In this document: positions 43,391-52,236 of the stretch, one piece after another
Numbering within the stretch: position 1 is the first letter of the stretch
Layout of the letters: the number at the start of each line of letters is the position of its first letter
Source of the DNA: Bordetella sp. LUAb4
GTDB lineage: Bacteria > Pseudomonadota > Gammaproteobacteria > Burkholderiales > Burkholderiaceae_B
DNA: 64,000 nt
NCBI RefSeq assembly: GCF_021325795.1
Contig: NZ_JAHPZX010000002.1
Span: forward strand, 1,338,402-1,402,401
Direction: 5' to 3'
Notes under the pieces: model-generated
Seen by the model: only the letters and a program-made list of their open reading frames with translations
Database searches by the model: none
Told to the model about the DNA's origin: nothing
Position numbers and translations under genes: made by a program

Positions 43391-44848
43391 CTATTTCTTG
43401 AAGCGGATGACGGCCTTGCGGCTGTCATCGGTCTGCGGCAACGACGCCAGCTCGCCCAGCGTCAGGGGCTTGGTGGGAAAGCGCAAACGGTAATACCCCA
43501 CCTCTTCCACCGGCACGCCACGCTCCTCGGCGATCAATTCCGCCACGGTCAGCCCGCAGAAACGACCCTGGCAAGGCCCCATCCCGCAACGCAGGAAGGA
43601 CTTCATTTGATTGGGACCCTGCACGCCCAGCTTGACGGTCTCGCGCACCTGGGCCGCCGTGACTTCCTCGCAGCGGCAGACGATGGTGTCGCCGGCAGGC
43701 CGGCGGAAAGACTCGGGTGGCTGATAAAGCGCATCGAAGAAGTCGCGCCCCCGCACAGCCCGAGCCAGGGCCGCACGCGGGCCTGCCGCGGCCGCATCGC
43801 GGCGCGCAGCGTCCAGATGGCCCAGCCGATACGCGGCCTGCAAACCGGCGAGTCGGCCGCGATGTTCAGCCGCCATGGCACCGGCGATGCCGGCGCCATC
43901 GCCCGCCAGGCCCAGGTCGGGCACATTGGTATCGCCCCAGGCATCGACCTTGGGCTGCCAGCAGGCCAGGGCCGGGTTCCACTCGTGATCGACACCGGCG
44001 GCCTTGGACAGGTTGATGTTGGGCACCACGCCCTGATGCAGCAGCAGATGCTCCACCGGCAGCGTGTGCGTCGTGCCGCCCGCCGCGTAGCGAACCGCGG
44101 TCAACCGGCCCTGCTCGCCCAGCGCCGCGATGCTTTCCACATGGCGCACGATGCGTACCCTTGCTTTCACGGCGCGCATCAGCTTCAGCCCCTTGCGCAG
44201 GTAAGGCGAGCGCAGGAAATCCCAGGCATAGGGCAAGGCGCGGCCCATCCGACCGCGCGGCACCGTCTCCAGCAAGCTGTCTATCTGCACGCCCGCATTC
44301 AGGTACTGCCACGCGATCAGATACAGCAGCGGGCCACAGCCCGCCAGCACGGTCTTGCCGCTGGCCACGATGCCAGCCTGCTTGAGCAGAATCTGCGCCG
44401 CCCCCGCCGTCACCACGCCCGGCAGCGTCCAGCCCGGGATGGGAAAGGGCCGCTCCTGCGCGCCAGTGGCCAGCAGCACGCGCCGCGCATGCACCAGGCC
44501 GGCGACGCCGCCGATCGAATACGCGACCTCGAAGCCGTCGGCCTCGGCCGGCGCGGTGTGCCTGCCGACTGCCCACACGGTTGCGCCCGGCAGATAGTCG
44601 GCGCCCGACGCCAGGAAAGGCGCGACCAGGCTGGCGCCATGCCAGTAATCCTCGCCCAGGATGGCGCGGTTGCCTACCGGCGTGGTGGTGATGGCGCGAT
44701 AGATCTGTCCGCCCGGCGCGGGCTGTTCATCCAGCAGCACCGTGCGCACGCCCAGTTGCGCGGCCTGTGTCGCCGCGGCCAGGCCGGCGGGTCCGGCGCC
44801 GATCACCAGCAGCTCGCATTGCCGGATGTCGATTCCTGCTTCCGTCAT
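43391..44848 (-). CDS. Opine-oxidase/imino-acid dehydrogenase alpha subunit (OoxA/HcnB-like)
   Basis: A 485-residue flavoprotein. CELLVIGAGPAGLAAATQAA binds FAD at the N-terminus, LLATGAQERPFPIPGWTLPG follows, and a BFD-like [2Fe-2S] domain is at the C-terminus (CRCEEVTAAQVRETVKLG, then LRCGMGPCQGRFC). This is the architecture of OoxA, NoxA, HcnB and the alpha subunit of D-hydroxyproline dehydrogenase. It works with the neighbouring 2Fe-2S and DAO-type subunits. Its start overlaps the gamma subunit stop by four bases. Confidence 0.87.
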   Translation of the reverse strand: MTEAGIDIRQCELLVIGAGPAGLAAATQAAQLGVRTVLLDEQPAPGGQIYRAITTTPVGNRAILGEDYWHGASLVAPFLASGADYLPGATVWAVGRHTAPAEADGFEVAYSIGGVAGLVHARRVLLATGAQERPFPIPGWTLPGVVTAGAAQILLKQAGIVASGKTVLAGCGPLLYLIAWQYLNAGVQIDSLLETVPRGRMGRALPYAWDFLRSPYLRKGLKLMRAVKARVRIVRHVESIAALGEQGRLTAVRYAAGGTTHTLPVEHLLLHQGVVPNINLSKAAGVDHEWNPALACWQPKVDAWGDTNVPDLGLAGDGAGIAGAMAAEHRGRLAGLQAAYRLGHLDAARRDAAAAGPRAALARAVRGRDFFDALYQPPESFRRPAGDTIVCRCEEVTAAQVRETVKLGVQGPNQMKSFLRCGMGPCQGRFCGLTVAELIAEERGVPVEEVGYYRLRFPTKPLTLGELASLPQTDDSRKAVIRFKK

Positions 44849-45153
44849 GCCGTCACCTCGCGCGCGCCGCGCTGGCGTTCAACATCCATGCCGGCGCGCG
44901 CCAGCGTCATGCAAGCCTGTTGATTGGGCCTGCCATCGATGGTGACCAGGCAGTCGTAGCACACGCCCATCATGCAGTAGGGTCCGCGCGGAACGTCATT
45001 GACCACGGTGTCGCGGCAGGCTTCCACGCCCGCCGCGAACAAAGCCGCGGCCACGGTATCGCCTTCGCGGCAGTGCACGTCGGCGCCATCCACGCGCAAG
45101 ATCACCGGCGTGCGCGTCAACGCCGCGGCGGCGTCATCCAGCCTTTTGAACAT
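44845..45153 (-). CDS. (2Fe-2S) subunit of the opine/imino-acid dehydrogenase (gamma, HcnA-like)
   Basis: A 102-residue ferredoxin-like protein. The plant-type cluster ligands are YCMMGVCYDCLVTIDG and a final Cys in NQQACMT; a beta-grasp fold is expected from VILRVDGADVHCREGDTV. The start MFKRLDD at 45153 lies inside the end of the beta-subunit gene (20-bp overlap), showing tight translational coupling. It passes electrons between the two flavoprotein subunits. Confidence 0.87.
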   Translation of the reverse strand: MFKRLDDAAAALTRTPVILRVDGADVHCREGDTVAAALFAAGVEACRDTVVNDVPRGPYCMMGVCYDCLVTIDGRPNQQACMTLARAGMDVERQRGAREVTA

Positions 45154-46297
45154 GGAACCTCCGAGTGGAAAAACTGGCCATCTCGTCCTCGATACGGCCG
45201 GCCGCGACCATGGGTGCATAGGCCAGGGCATGCGCAGCGGCCAGCGTGACGCCGCTGTGACACGTGGCGACGAATGCGCCGGGATGGGTGGCTGATTGTT
45301 CGTAGATGGGAAAGCCGTCCTGCGACATGACGCGCAGGGCCGCCCAGGCGCGCACCGCGCGCACATCGCGCAAGGCCGGCAAGGTGCGCACGGCCCGGTC
45401 GGCCAGCGTGGCCAGCACCGGCAGGCCGGTCATCTTGTCGTCGTAGCCCATTTCTTCCTGGGAATCGCCGATCAGCCAGCTGCCTTCGTCCATCTGCCGC
45501 AAGCTGACTAGCGGCGTTTCCAGGATGCGCCGCGTACGCTCCAGCACGATGATCTGCCCGCGCTGGGGGCGCACGGGAATATCCAGGCCCACCTGCGCGC
45601 CCAGCACCTTGTTCGACAGGCCCGAGGCCAGCAGCAGGTGCTTGCCGCGCACGCTGCCATGGGGCGTCACCATGTCGAAGACATGGTCCCTGTACGCGAT
45701 GGACTGCACGCCGTGATGCGGCAGGTAGTCGACCCCGCGGCAATCGAATGCCGTATGCAGCGCGCGCAGCAGCTTGAGCGGATTGGCGATGCCGTCCACG
45801 GGCGTCCACGATGCGCCCAGCACCTCCGGCCCCAGGCCAGGCACCAGTTCGGCCGTTTCCTTGTGATCCAGCATGCGCCAGGGATATTGCGCCATGCCCG
45901 GCTGCTCCTGCAGCCGCGTCATATAGGACACGCGCGCGTCGTACTCTTCTTCGCTCAATACCACGTGCAGGCCGCCGCGCTGTTCCAGCTTGACGTCCAC
46001 GCCCGTCAGGTCGAGCAGCTCCGCGGCCAGTTGCGGCCATAGCCGTTGCGAGCGCATGGTCCACTGCCCGTACTGCGCCATGCCCATGCCCTTGCTCTGC
46101 ACCCAGACCAGGCCGAAATTGCCGCGCGACGCGCGATAGGCCACGTCGCCCTCGTCCAACACGGCCACGTGGTCCAGATGCTGGCGCAGTCCGTAGGCGA
46201 TGGCCGAGCCGACCAGGCCGCCGCCGACCACCACCGCGTCATAGACGCCCTGATGGCGGCGCGGCCGCGGCGGGCCGGAAACGGGAATATTTGTCAT
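45134..46297 (-). CDS. FAD-dependent oxidase beta subunit (OoxB/HcnC-like, DAO family)
   Basis: A 387-residue DAO-family flavoprotein: YDAVVVGGGLVGSAIAYGLRQ near residue 19, the ASRGNFGLVWVQ loop that contacts FAD, LLASGLSNKVLG, and the C-terminal FVATCHSGVTLAAAHAL. It is the probable substrate-oxidising subunit of the three-part dehydrogenase encoded here. It starts one base after the stop of the upstream permease gene. Confidence 0.87.
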   Translation of the reverse strand: MTNIPVSGPPRPRRHQGVYDAVVVGGGLVGSAIAYGLRQHLDHVAVLDEGDVAYRASRGNFGLVWVQSKGMGMAQYGQWTMRSQRLWPQLAAELLDLTGVDVKLEQRGGLHVVLSEEEYDARVSYMTRLQEQPGMAQYPWRMLDHKETAELVPGLGPEVLGASWTPVDGIANPLKLLRALHTAFDCRGVDYLPHHGVQSIAYRDHVFDMVTPHGSVRGKHLLLASGLSNKVLGAQVGLDIPVRPQRGQIIVLERTRRILETPLVSLRQMDEGSWLIGDSQEEMGYDDKMTGLPVLATLADRAVRTLPALRDVRAVRAWAALRVMSQDGFPIYEQSATHPGAFVATCHSGVTLAAAHALAYAPMVAAGRIEDEMASFSTRRFHVQKAG

Positions 46298-47098
46298 TTA
46301 ACGCCCCTTGCCCACGAACAGCTTCTCCAAGCCCACGACTCGATCCAGGATGAACACGCCGATGATGGTCAGGTAGATCAGCACCGCCGAGACCGCCGTG
46401 ACCAGCGGGTCGATGGTGTCCTCGATATGCAGGAAGATGCGCACCGGCAGCGTGGTGGTCGATGGCGCGGCGATGAAGATCGACATGGTCAGTTCGTCGA
46501 AACTGGTGATGAAGGCGATGACCCAGCCGCTGACCACGCCCGGCAGGATCAGCGGCAGCACCACGCGGCGAAAGGCCGTCAGCGGTGATGCGCCCAGCGA
46601 CAGCGCGGCGCGTTCCATGGCCGGGTCCATGCCGGTAGCCGAGGACAGCACCAGCCGCAAGGCGTAGGGCATGATCAGGATCACATGGGCGATGACCAGG
46701 CCCACATAGGTGCCGGCCAGGCCGACGGAAGTGAAGAACTTGAGAAAGGCCAGGCCCAGCACCACGTGGGGAATCATCAGGGGCGACAGGAAGAAGGCCA
46801 TCAGCGCTTCGCGTCCGCGGAAGCGGTAGCGCGCCAGCGCCAGGGCGCCCGGCACGGCCAGCACGATGGCGATGGAAGCGGACAAGGCCCCCAGCCCCAG
46901 GCTGAAGAAGAAGCCTTCGACGAAGCGCGGATTGTCGAGGATGGCCTTGAACCACCGCAGCGACAGGCCGTGCGAAGGCAGCGAGATGAAGCCTTCGGAG
47001 GTGAAGGCCACCGCGCACACCATCACCAGCGGCGCCAGGATGAAAAGGATGAACAGCGTGTGGAAGATCAACCCGAAAAACCCGTTGTGGCGGTGCAT
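46298..47098 (-). CDS. ABC transporter permease (PotC-like)
   Basis: A 266-residue inner-membrane permease with six helices and the EAA loop MERAALSLGASPLTAFRRVVLP near residue 160. It belongs to the spermidine/putrescine/opine group of importers. The neighbouring binding protein, ATPase and second permease complete the system; gaps are below 15 bp, so all are in one operon. Confidence 0.9.
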   Translation of the reverse strand: MHRHNGFFGLIFHTLFILFILAPLVMVCAVAFTSEGFISLPSHGLSLRWFKAILDNPRFVEGFFFSLGLGALSASIAIVLAVPGALALARYRFRGREALMAFFLSPLMIPHVVLGLAFLKFFTSVGLAGTYVGLVIAHVILIMPYALRLVLSSATGMDPAMERAALSLGASPLTAFRRVVLPLILPGVVSGWVIAFITSFDELTMSIFIAAPSTTTLPVRIFLHIEDTIDPLVTAVSAVLIYLTIIGVFILDRVVGLEKLFVGKGR

Positions 47099-47110
47099 GG
47101 CGTCTGCCCT

Positions 47111-47971
47111 TCAGGTGTTGAAAACCGCGCCGTAGCGCCGTTCGATGAGACGATTCGCCGCGATCAGCGCTACGACCGTGACCACCAGCAGCACCGCGGC
47201 CAGGGCCGATCCCAGCGGCCAGTCCAGGGTGTTGAGGAATTCGTCATAAGCGGCCGTGGCCACCGTCTTCAATCTGCGGCCGCCGATGATGGCGGGCGTG
47301 GCGAAAGCGCTGACCGACAAGGCGAACACCATGATGCTGCCGGACAGTACGCCCGGCATGGCTTGCGGCAGGATGACGCGGCGCATGACAGTGAAAGGAT
47401 GGGCACCCAGCGATAGCGCCGCCGCTTCGGTGGCGGGGTTGATGCGTTGCAGTGACGCCCACACGGAAATCACCAGGAACGGCACCAGTACATGCGTCAA
47501 CGCAATGCCCACGCCCAGGTTGGTGTACATCAGGCTGACCGGTTTCGTCGTCAATCCCAGCGCCATCAGGCTCTTGCTGATCAGGCCAGTGGATCCGAAC
47601 AGCAAGGCCCACCCCAAGGTGCGCACCACCACCGACACCAGCAAAGGCCCCAGCACCACCATCAGGAACAGGCCCTTCCAGGGATTGCGCATGCGCGACA
47701 GCACGTAGGCCTCGGCGCTGCCCAGGATCACGCAGGTCAGCGTCACCAGCAGCGAGACACCAAAGGTGCGGGCGTAGATCTCGTAGTAATAGCCGTCAGT
47801 GAAGATGGCGATGTAGTTCTTCGCGGTGAAGGAGTCCTGGATGCCCCCGTAGAACTCGAAGTTGTAGAAGCTGATGAGGAGCACCAGCACCAGGGGGGTC
47901 ACCAGGAACAGGGCGTACAGCAACAGCGCGGGCGCGCTCAGTAGCCAGGGTGCGGCGCGGCGAGCGGGCAT
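47111..47971 (-). CDS. ABC transporter permease (PotB-like)
   Basis: A 286-residue membrane protein with six predicted helices and the EAA loop EAAALSLGAHPFTVMRRVILP near residue 190. It pairs with the following PotC-like permease as a heterodimer. It follows the ATPase gene by 6 bp. Confidence 0.9.
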   Translation of the reverse strand: MPARRAAPWLLSAPALLLYALFLVTPLVLVLLISFYNFEFYGGIQDSFTAKNYIAIFTDGYYYEIYARTFGVSLLVTLTCVILGSAEAYVLSRMRNPWKGLFLMVVLGPLLVSVVVRTLGWALLFGSTGLISKSLMALGLTTKPVSLMYTNLGVGIALTHVLVPFLVISVWASLQRINPATEAAALSLGAHPFTVMRRVILPQAMPGVLSGSIMVFALSVSAFATPAIIGGRRLKTVATAAYDEFLNTLDWPLGSALAAVLLVVTVVALIAANRLIERRYGAVFNT

Positions 47972-47977
47972 GGTGGC

Positions 47978-49030
47978 TCACTGCCCCGCGCCGGCGCTGA
48001 CCGGACGCATGTCGGCGGCACGCCAGCCCAGATGCACGGCCGCGCCCTCGGCCGGCATGGGTTCGCCGTCGTTCTGGCGTATCACCAGAACGTCGCCCAC
48101 CTCGGTCTGGACCTGGCACAGCCAGTGATTGCCCTGGAAGATGCGCGCCTTGACCCGGCCCGGCAAGGCGGCCGGGCCCGCGGGCAGGAATTGCACTTTC
48201 TCCGGCCGCACGATGACCTTGGCGGTGGGCGCCGCCGCGCCCTCCAGCGGCATGCAGGCCGCGCCTATGCGCGCATGAGGCCGGCCGTCGACCTCGCACA
48301 CCAGCGGTTCGAACAGATTCGCCTTGCCCAGGAAGCCGCCGACGAAAGGCGTGTGCGGATGCTCATAGGCCGCATAGGGTTCGGCCACCTGCTCGGCCCG
48401 CCCCTGGTTCATCACCACCACGCGATCCGACAGCGCCAGCGCTTCGGACTGGTCATGCGTGACCATGATGGTGGTGGTCCCGACAGTACGCTGGATGCTA
48501 CGCAGCTCGATCTGCATGTCCTCGCGCAGCTTGGCGTCAAGGTTGGACAGCGGCTCGTCGAGCAACAGCAAGTTGGGGCGTATCACCAGCGCGCGTGCCA
48601 GGGCCACGCGCTGCTGCTGTCCGCCGGACATGCGCGCGGGATGGCGGTCGGCCAGGTGCCCCAGGCCGACCAGCGCCAGCGCCTCGCCCACCCGGGTCGT
48701 GCGCTCGCGCTTGTCGACGCCGCGCATCTCCAGGCCGAAGGCAACGTTCTGCGCGGCCGTCATGTGCGGGAACAGGGCGTAGTTCTGGAACACGATGCCC
48801 ATGGCGCGCTTCTGCGGCGGCGTGCGGCCCAGGTCGCGGCCGTCCAGGACCACCGCGCCCGACGTCGGTTCGATGAAACCCGCGATCATCTGCAGGGTCG
48901 TCGTCTTGCCGCAGCCCGACGGCCCCAGCAGCGAAACGAATTCCCCGCGCGCGATCTCCAGGCTCAACGCGTCGACCGCCGTGCTGTCGCCGTAGACCTT
49001 GGTCAGCTGCTTGAGAACGAGAAACCCCAT
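47978..49030 (-). CDS. ABC transporter ATP-binding protein (PotA-like)
   Basis: A 350-residue ATPase. Walker A GPSGCGKTTTLQ, Q-loop VFQNYALFPHM, signature MSGGQQQRVALARAL, Walker B LLLDEPLSNLDA and H-loop MVTHDQSEA are intact. A TOBE domain forms the last 100 residues. The start MGFLVLKQLTKVYG at 49030 was chosen from the family boundary; the open frame continues upstream into the binding-protein gene but is not related. Confidence 0.92.
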   Translation of the reverse strand: MGFLVLKQLTKVYGDSTAVDALSLEIARGEFVSLLGPSGCGKTTTLQMIAGFIEPTSGAVVLDGRDLGRTPPQKRAMGIVFQNYALFPHMTAAQNVAFGLEMRGVDKRERTTRVGEALALVGLGHLADRHPARMSGGQQQRVALARALVIRPNLLLLDEPLSNLDAKLREDMQIELRSIQRTVGTTTIMVTHDQSEALALSDRVVVMNQGRAEQVAEPYAAYEHPHTPFVGGFLGKANLFEPLVCEVDGRPHARIGAACMPLEGAAAPTAKVIVRPEKVQFLPAGPAALPGRVKARIFQGNHWLCQVQTEVGDVLVIRQNDGEPMPAEGAAVHLGWRAADMRPVSAGAGQ

Positions 49031-49038
49031 GGGTCGCC

Positions 49039-50082
49039 TCAGCGCTCGATCTCGCGCGTCCAGCGCTTGTTCCAGTCGTCGCGATTCTGATTGACCGTGT
49101 CCCAATCGACCACGATCAGATCCTGCGCCACCTTGCCGGCCGGCAGCTGGACCGGGGCGTTGGGGTCTTCCTTGTAGGTGGCTTTCTTGTTGACGGGACC
49201 GTAACCGTAGGCATCGCCCAACTTGGTCTGCACCTCGGGCGTCATCATGTAGGTGACGAAGGCCTGGGCCAGCGGGTTGGTCTTGGGCTTGGCGATGGGG
49301 CACACGGACGACAGCAAAGCGTAGGCCCCTTCTCTCGGATAAGCAAAACCGACGGGAAAGCCGGTGTCGGCAAAGGACTTCGCGCGGCCGCTGCCCCATA
49401 CGGCGATCAAGGCCTGCCCGCTGGAGAACAGCTCGGTCATCTTGCCGGGCGACGGCTCATAAACCAGCACGTTGGGCCCGACCTGGTCCTTGAAAACCTT
49501 GAAACCGGGATCGATCTTCCTTTCGCCGCCGCCGTTGGCGCGCGCGTATTGCACCAAGGCATGCAGGCCGTAGGTATTGTTCAAGGGGGGAATGACCAGC
49601 ACGCCCTTGTATTTGGGATCTTTCAGGTCGTCCCAGGAGGTGGGCGCCGCCCACTTCTTCTCCGCGAACACCTTCTTGTTGTACATGATGCCGGTGGCGA
49701 CAATGCCAATGGCCACGGCCTTGTCGTCCTTATAGCGCGCGGCCGGATACAGATCGTCCTTGGGCAGGTCGGCGATGGGCGCACAGAAGCCCAGGGCGAT
49801 GGCCTGGTACATCGGCCCGTCGTCGATGATGGCGACGTCGATTTCCTGATTGCTTTTCTGCGCCTGCAAGCGCGCCAGGGTATTGGTCGAGTTGCCCGCG
49901 ACGTAGTCGATCTTGACGTTGTGCTGCTTCTCGAAAACCGGGAACAGGTCCTTGCGCAGGATGTCCTCGAACGAGCCGCCATAGCCGGCGATGACCAGCC
50001 GGTCTTCGGCATGAGCGGGGCTTGCCATGGCCGCGCCGGCGAGGGCGACAGACAGGGCCAGGTACAGCGGATGCTTCTTCAT
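49039..50082 (-). CDS. ABC transporter binding protein (PotD/opine type)
   Basis: A 347-residue periplasmic protein with a clear signal peptide (MKKHPLYLALSVALAGAAMA, cleavage after SPAHA). The mature part opens LVIAGYGGSFEDILRKDLFP and belongs to the spermidine/putrescine-type extracellular binding family. It is the first gene of the operon, 262 bp from the upstream LysR gene. The oxidase subunits downstream suggest an opine, imino acid or betaine as ligand. Confidence 0.88.
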   Translation of the reverse strand: MKKHPLYLALSVALAGAAMASPAHAEDRLVIAGYGGSFEDILRKDLFPVFEKQHNVKIDYVAGNSTNTLARLQAQKSNQEIDVAIIDDGPMYQAIALGFCAPIADLPKDDLYPAARYKDDKAVAIGIVATGIMYNKKVFAEKKWAAPTSWDDLKDPKYKGVLVIPPLNNTYGLHALVQYARANGGGERKIDPGFKVFKDQVGPNVLVYEPSPGKMTELFSSGQALIAVWGSGRAKSFADTGFPVGFAYPREGAYALLSSVCPIAKPKTNPLAQAFVTYMMTPEVQTKLGDAYGYGPVNKKATYKEDPNAPVQLPAGKVAQDLIVVDWDTVNQNRDDWNKRWTREIER

Positions 50083-50344
50083 GATCCCTCCGGTATACGG
50101 AAACCACTACAAAGAAGAACGCCCGTGCAACGCGGCGGCGGACGTCGGCGTCATGCATGCATGCTTGCAAATACGCTGTCTCGGACCCGGACCTGACTCG
50201 ATTTCCCGCATCGGCCTGCCCTGTTTTTTGAGGATTATGGGAATGGCCCCGCAGGCCGTCAAATACCAATAATCCCCATCCCTATGCGGATTTGATATGT
50301 TCCGGGGTTAGTACCAACGGGGTTTCTACTTAGGTGTCCAGGCG

Positions 50345-51223
50345 TCATCGTTCCCGTACCGCCTCTTGCAGACAACGCATGAACACCTGCGCCAGATTCG
50401 ATTCCACATGCTGCTGCGCATGCAGCACGTAGCTGCGAAAAGGAATGGCCGGTTCGAACGGAATCGCCTTCACCCCCGCCGGCTGCAGATTGCGCACCAC
50501 CAGGGGATTGACCACGCTGACGCCCAGGCCCATGCCGACCATGCTGCATATCGTCGCCGCATAAGGCGTTTCCAGCGTCAGGCGGCGCGCCCCGGGTTCG
50601 AACGCCGCGTCGATGGCCGTGCGGGTGCCGTCGCCCAAGGTCAGCGAAATGAAGTCTTCCCCGCTCAGATCCGCGGCGACGATGCGCCGCTTGCGTGCCA
50701 GCCGGTGCGACTCCGGCACGATGCACACGCCCTTTTCGTCACGCCACACAGCGCTGGTCACGCCCGGCACGCCGACCAGGTAAGCCACGAGTCCAAGGTC
50801 GCAATAGCGCGTCGCCGTCCATTTGGCCACGGTGGGCGAATCGCTGGTGTAGACGGAAATCGGCACTTCGGCGTAGTAGCGGCGGAACTTGGCGATGGCC
50901 GGCGCCATCAGCGTCATGGCGATGGACGGCACCACGCCGATGCGCAATGCGCCCGCACCGAGCTGCAGGATGGAACGCGCCGAGTCCTGCAGGCTGTCCA
51001 ACCCGACAAAGGCCCGTTCGACGTCCTTGAACAAGGCTTCCGCCTCGTCCGTCGGCAACAGCCGGCCGCCGACGCGCTGGAATAATTTGAACCCCGTCAG
51101 TCGTTCCAGTTGGCCGATGACACGGCTGATGTTGGGCTGCGAGGTATGCAGCTGGATGGCCGCCTGGGTCATGGAGCGTGTCAGCATGACGGCACGGAAC
51201 GTTTCCACCTGCTTGAAATTCAT
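50345..51223 (-). CDS. LysR-type regulator upstream of the opine-type operon
   Basis: A 292-residue LysR protein. The helix-turn-helix reads FRAVMLTRSMTQAAIQLHTS with QPNISRVIGQLERLTGFKLF after it; the effector domain follows. It is encoded on the same strand as, and just upstream of, the eight-gene operon, and is divergent from the N-formylglutamate deformylase gene at 51448. It may regulate either or both. Confidence 0.87.
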   Translation of the reverse strand: MNFKQVETFRAVMLTRSMTQAAIQLHTSQPNISRVIGQLERLTGFKLFQRVGGRLLPTDEAEALFKDVERAFVGLDSLQDSARSILQLGAGALRIGVVPSIAMTLMAPAIAKFRRYYAEVPISVYTSDSPTVAKWTATRYCDLGLVAYLVGVPGVTSAVWRDEKGVCIVPESHRLARKRRIVAADLSGEDFISLTLGDGTRTAIDAAFEPGARRLTLETPYAATICSMVGMGLGVSVVNPLVVRNLQPAGVKAIPFEPAIPFRSYVLHAQQHVESNLAQVFMRCLQEAVRER

Positions 51224-51447
51224 TCGAGGACTCCATGTGGGGGTATATCAAACGTGCATGATGCGCCTTGGCAGCGCCACTCTGGCGCCCGAACGGACAA
51301 CTGCCCATCCTGATTTACCCGGCCGGCCCCGTTGCCACAGGCCATTCGGGACAAGCAATACAATCCAGGTTCCCGGATTTCCTACCCCCGCCCCGCGTCG
51401 GTGACGGCCATGGGCGGTAGCCTTACTTGCATCGAGCGCAGGACACC

Positions 51448-52236
51448 ATGAGCCAGATCTTCCATTTCGAACGCGGCACCGCCCCGCTGCTGATTTCCAT
51501 TCCCCACCTGGGCAGCCTGATTGCCGACGAGCAAAAGCCCCAGATGACCGAAACCGGTCTGCGTTCGGGCGATACCGACTGGCACCTGGACACCCTGTAT
51601 TCCTTCGCGCGCAGCATCGGCGCGTCTTTCCTGTGGGCGCGCTATTCGCGCTACGTGGTCGACCTGAACCGCTCGCCCGACGACGGCAATCTCTATCCCG
51701 GCCAGACCAAGACCGGCCTGTGCCCCACCCTCACCTTCGACGGTATTCCCTTGTACAAGGACGAGTCGGTGCTGACGGATGCCGAGCGCGCACGCCGGGT
51801 GCAGACTTACTGGCAGCCCTATCACGACCAGTTGCGCGCCGAGATCGATCATTTGCGCGCCCAGCACGGCAAGGTCATGCTGTGGGAAGGCCACTCCATC
51901 GCCAGTGTGCTGCCGCGCCTGTTCGACGGCAAGCTGCCGGACCTGAACATCGGCACCGCCGCCGGCGCCAGCTGCGCGCCGGCCATGGAACAGGCCATCC
52001 GCGCGCGTCTGGAACAGGGCTGCCCGTACACATGGGCCGTCAACGGCCGCTTCAAGGGCGGCTACATCACGCGCCAATACGGCAACCCCGAACAGAATGT
52101 GCACGCCATCCAGCTGGAGATGTGCCAGTCGACGTATATGGACGAGACCTATCCCTACGCCTTGCGCAATGACCTGGCCAGCGGCGTGACGCCGGTCGTG
52201 GAAAGCCTGGTGCGCGCGGCCTACGACTGCCTGTGA
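51448..52236 (+). CDS. hutG: N-formylglutamate deformylase
   Basis: A 262-residue N-formylglutamate amidohydrolase. It matches the family at LISIPHLGSLIADEQ, SRYVVDLNRSPDD, LWEGHSIASVLPRLFDG and VNGRFKGGYITRQYG, with His/Asp/Glu zinc ligands. It releases formate and glutamate in the five-step histidine pathway, but no other hut gene is present in the window. ATG at 51448 behind GCAGGA. Its stop overlaps the GTG of the DMT transporter gene, so the two are coupled. Confidence 0.87.
   Translation: MSQIFHFERGTAPLLISIPHLGSLIADEQKPQMTETGLRSGDTDWHLDTLYSFARSIGASFLWARYSRYVVDLNRSPDDGNLYPGQTKTGLCPTLTFDGIPLYKDESVLTDAERARRVQTYWQPYHDQLRAEIDHLRAQHGKVMLWEGHSIASVLPRLFDGKLPDLNIGTAAGASCAPAMEQAIRARLEQGCPYTWAVNGRFKGGYITRQYGNPEQNVHAIQLEMCQSTYMDETYPYALRNDLASGVTPVVESLVRAAYDCL

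Noticed and set aside
43391..46297. Hydrogen cyanide synthase HcnABC
   Set aside because: Subunit architecture is similar, but the importer genes and the extra DAO enzyme fit opine or imino-acid breakdown better; the names HcnA/B/C were not assigned.
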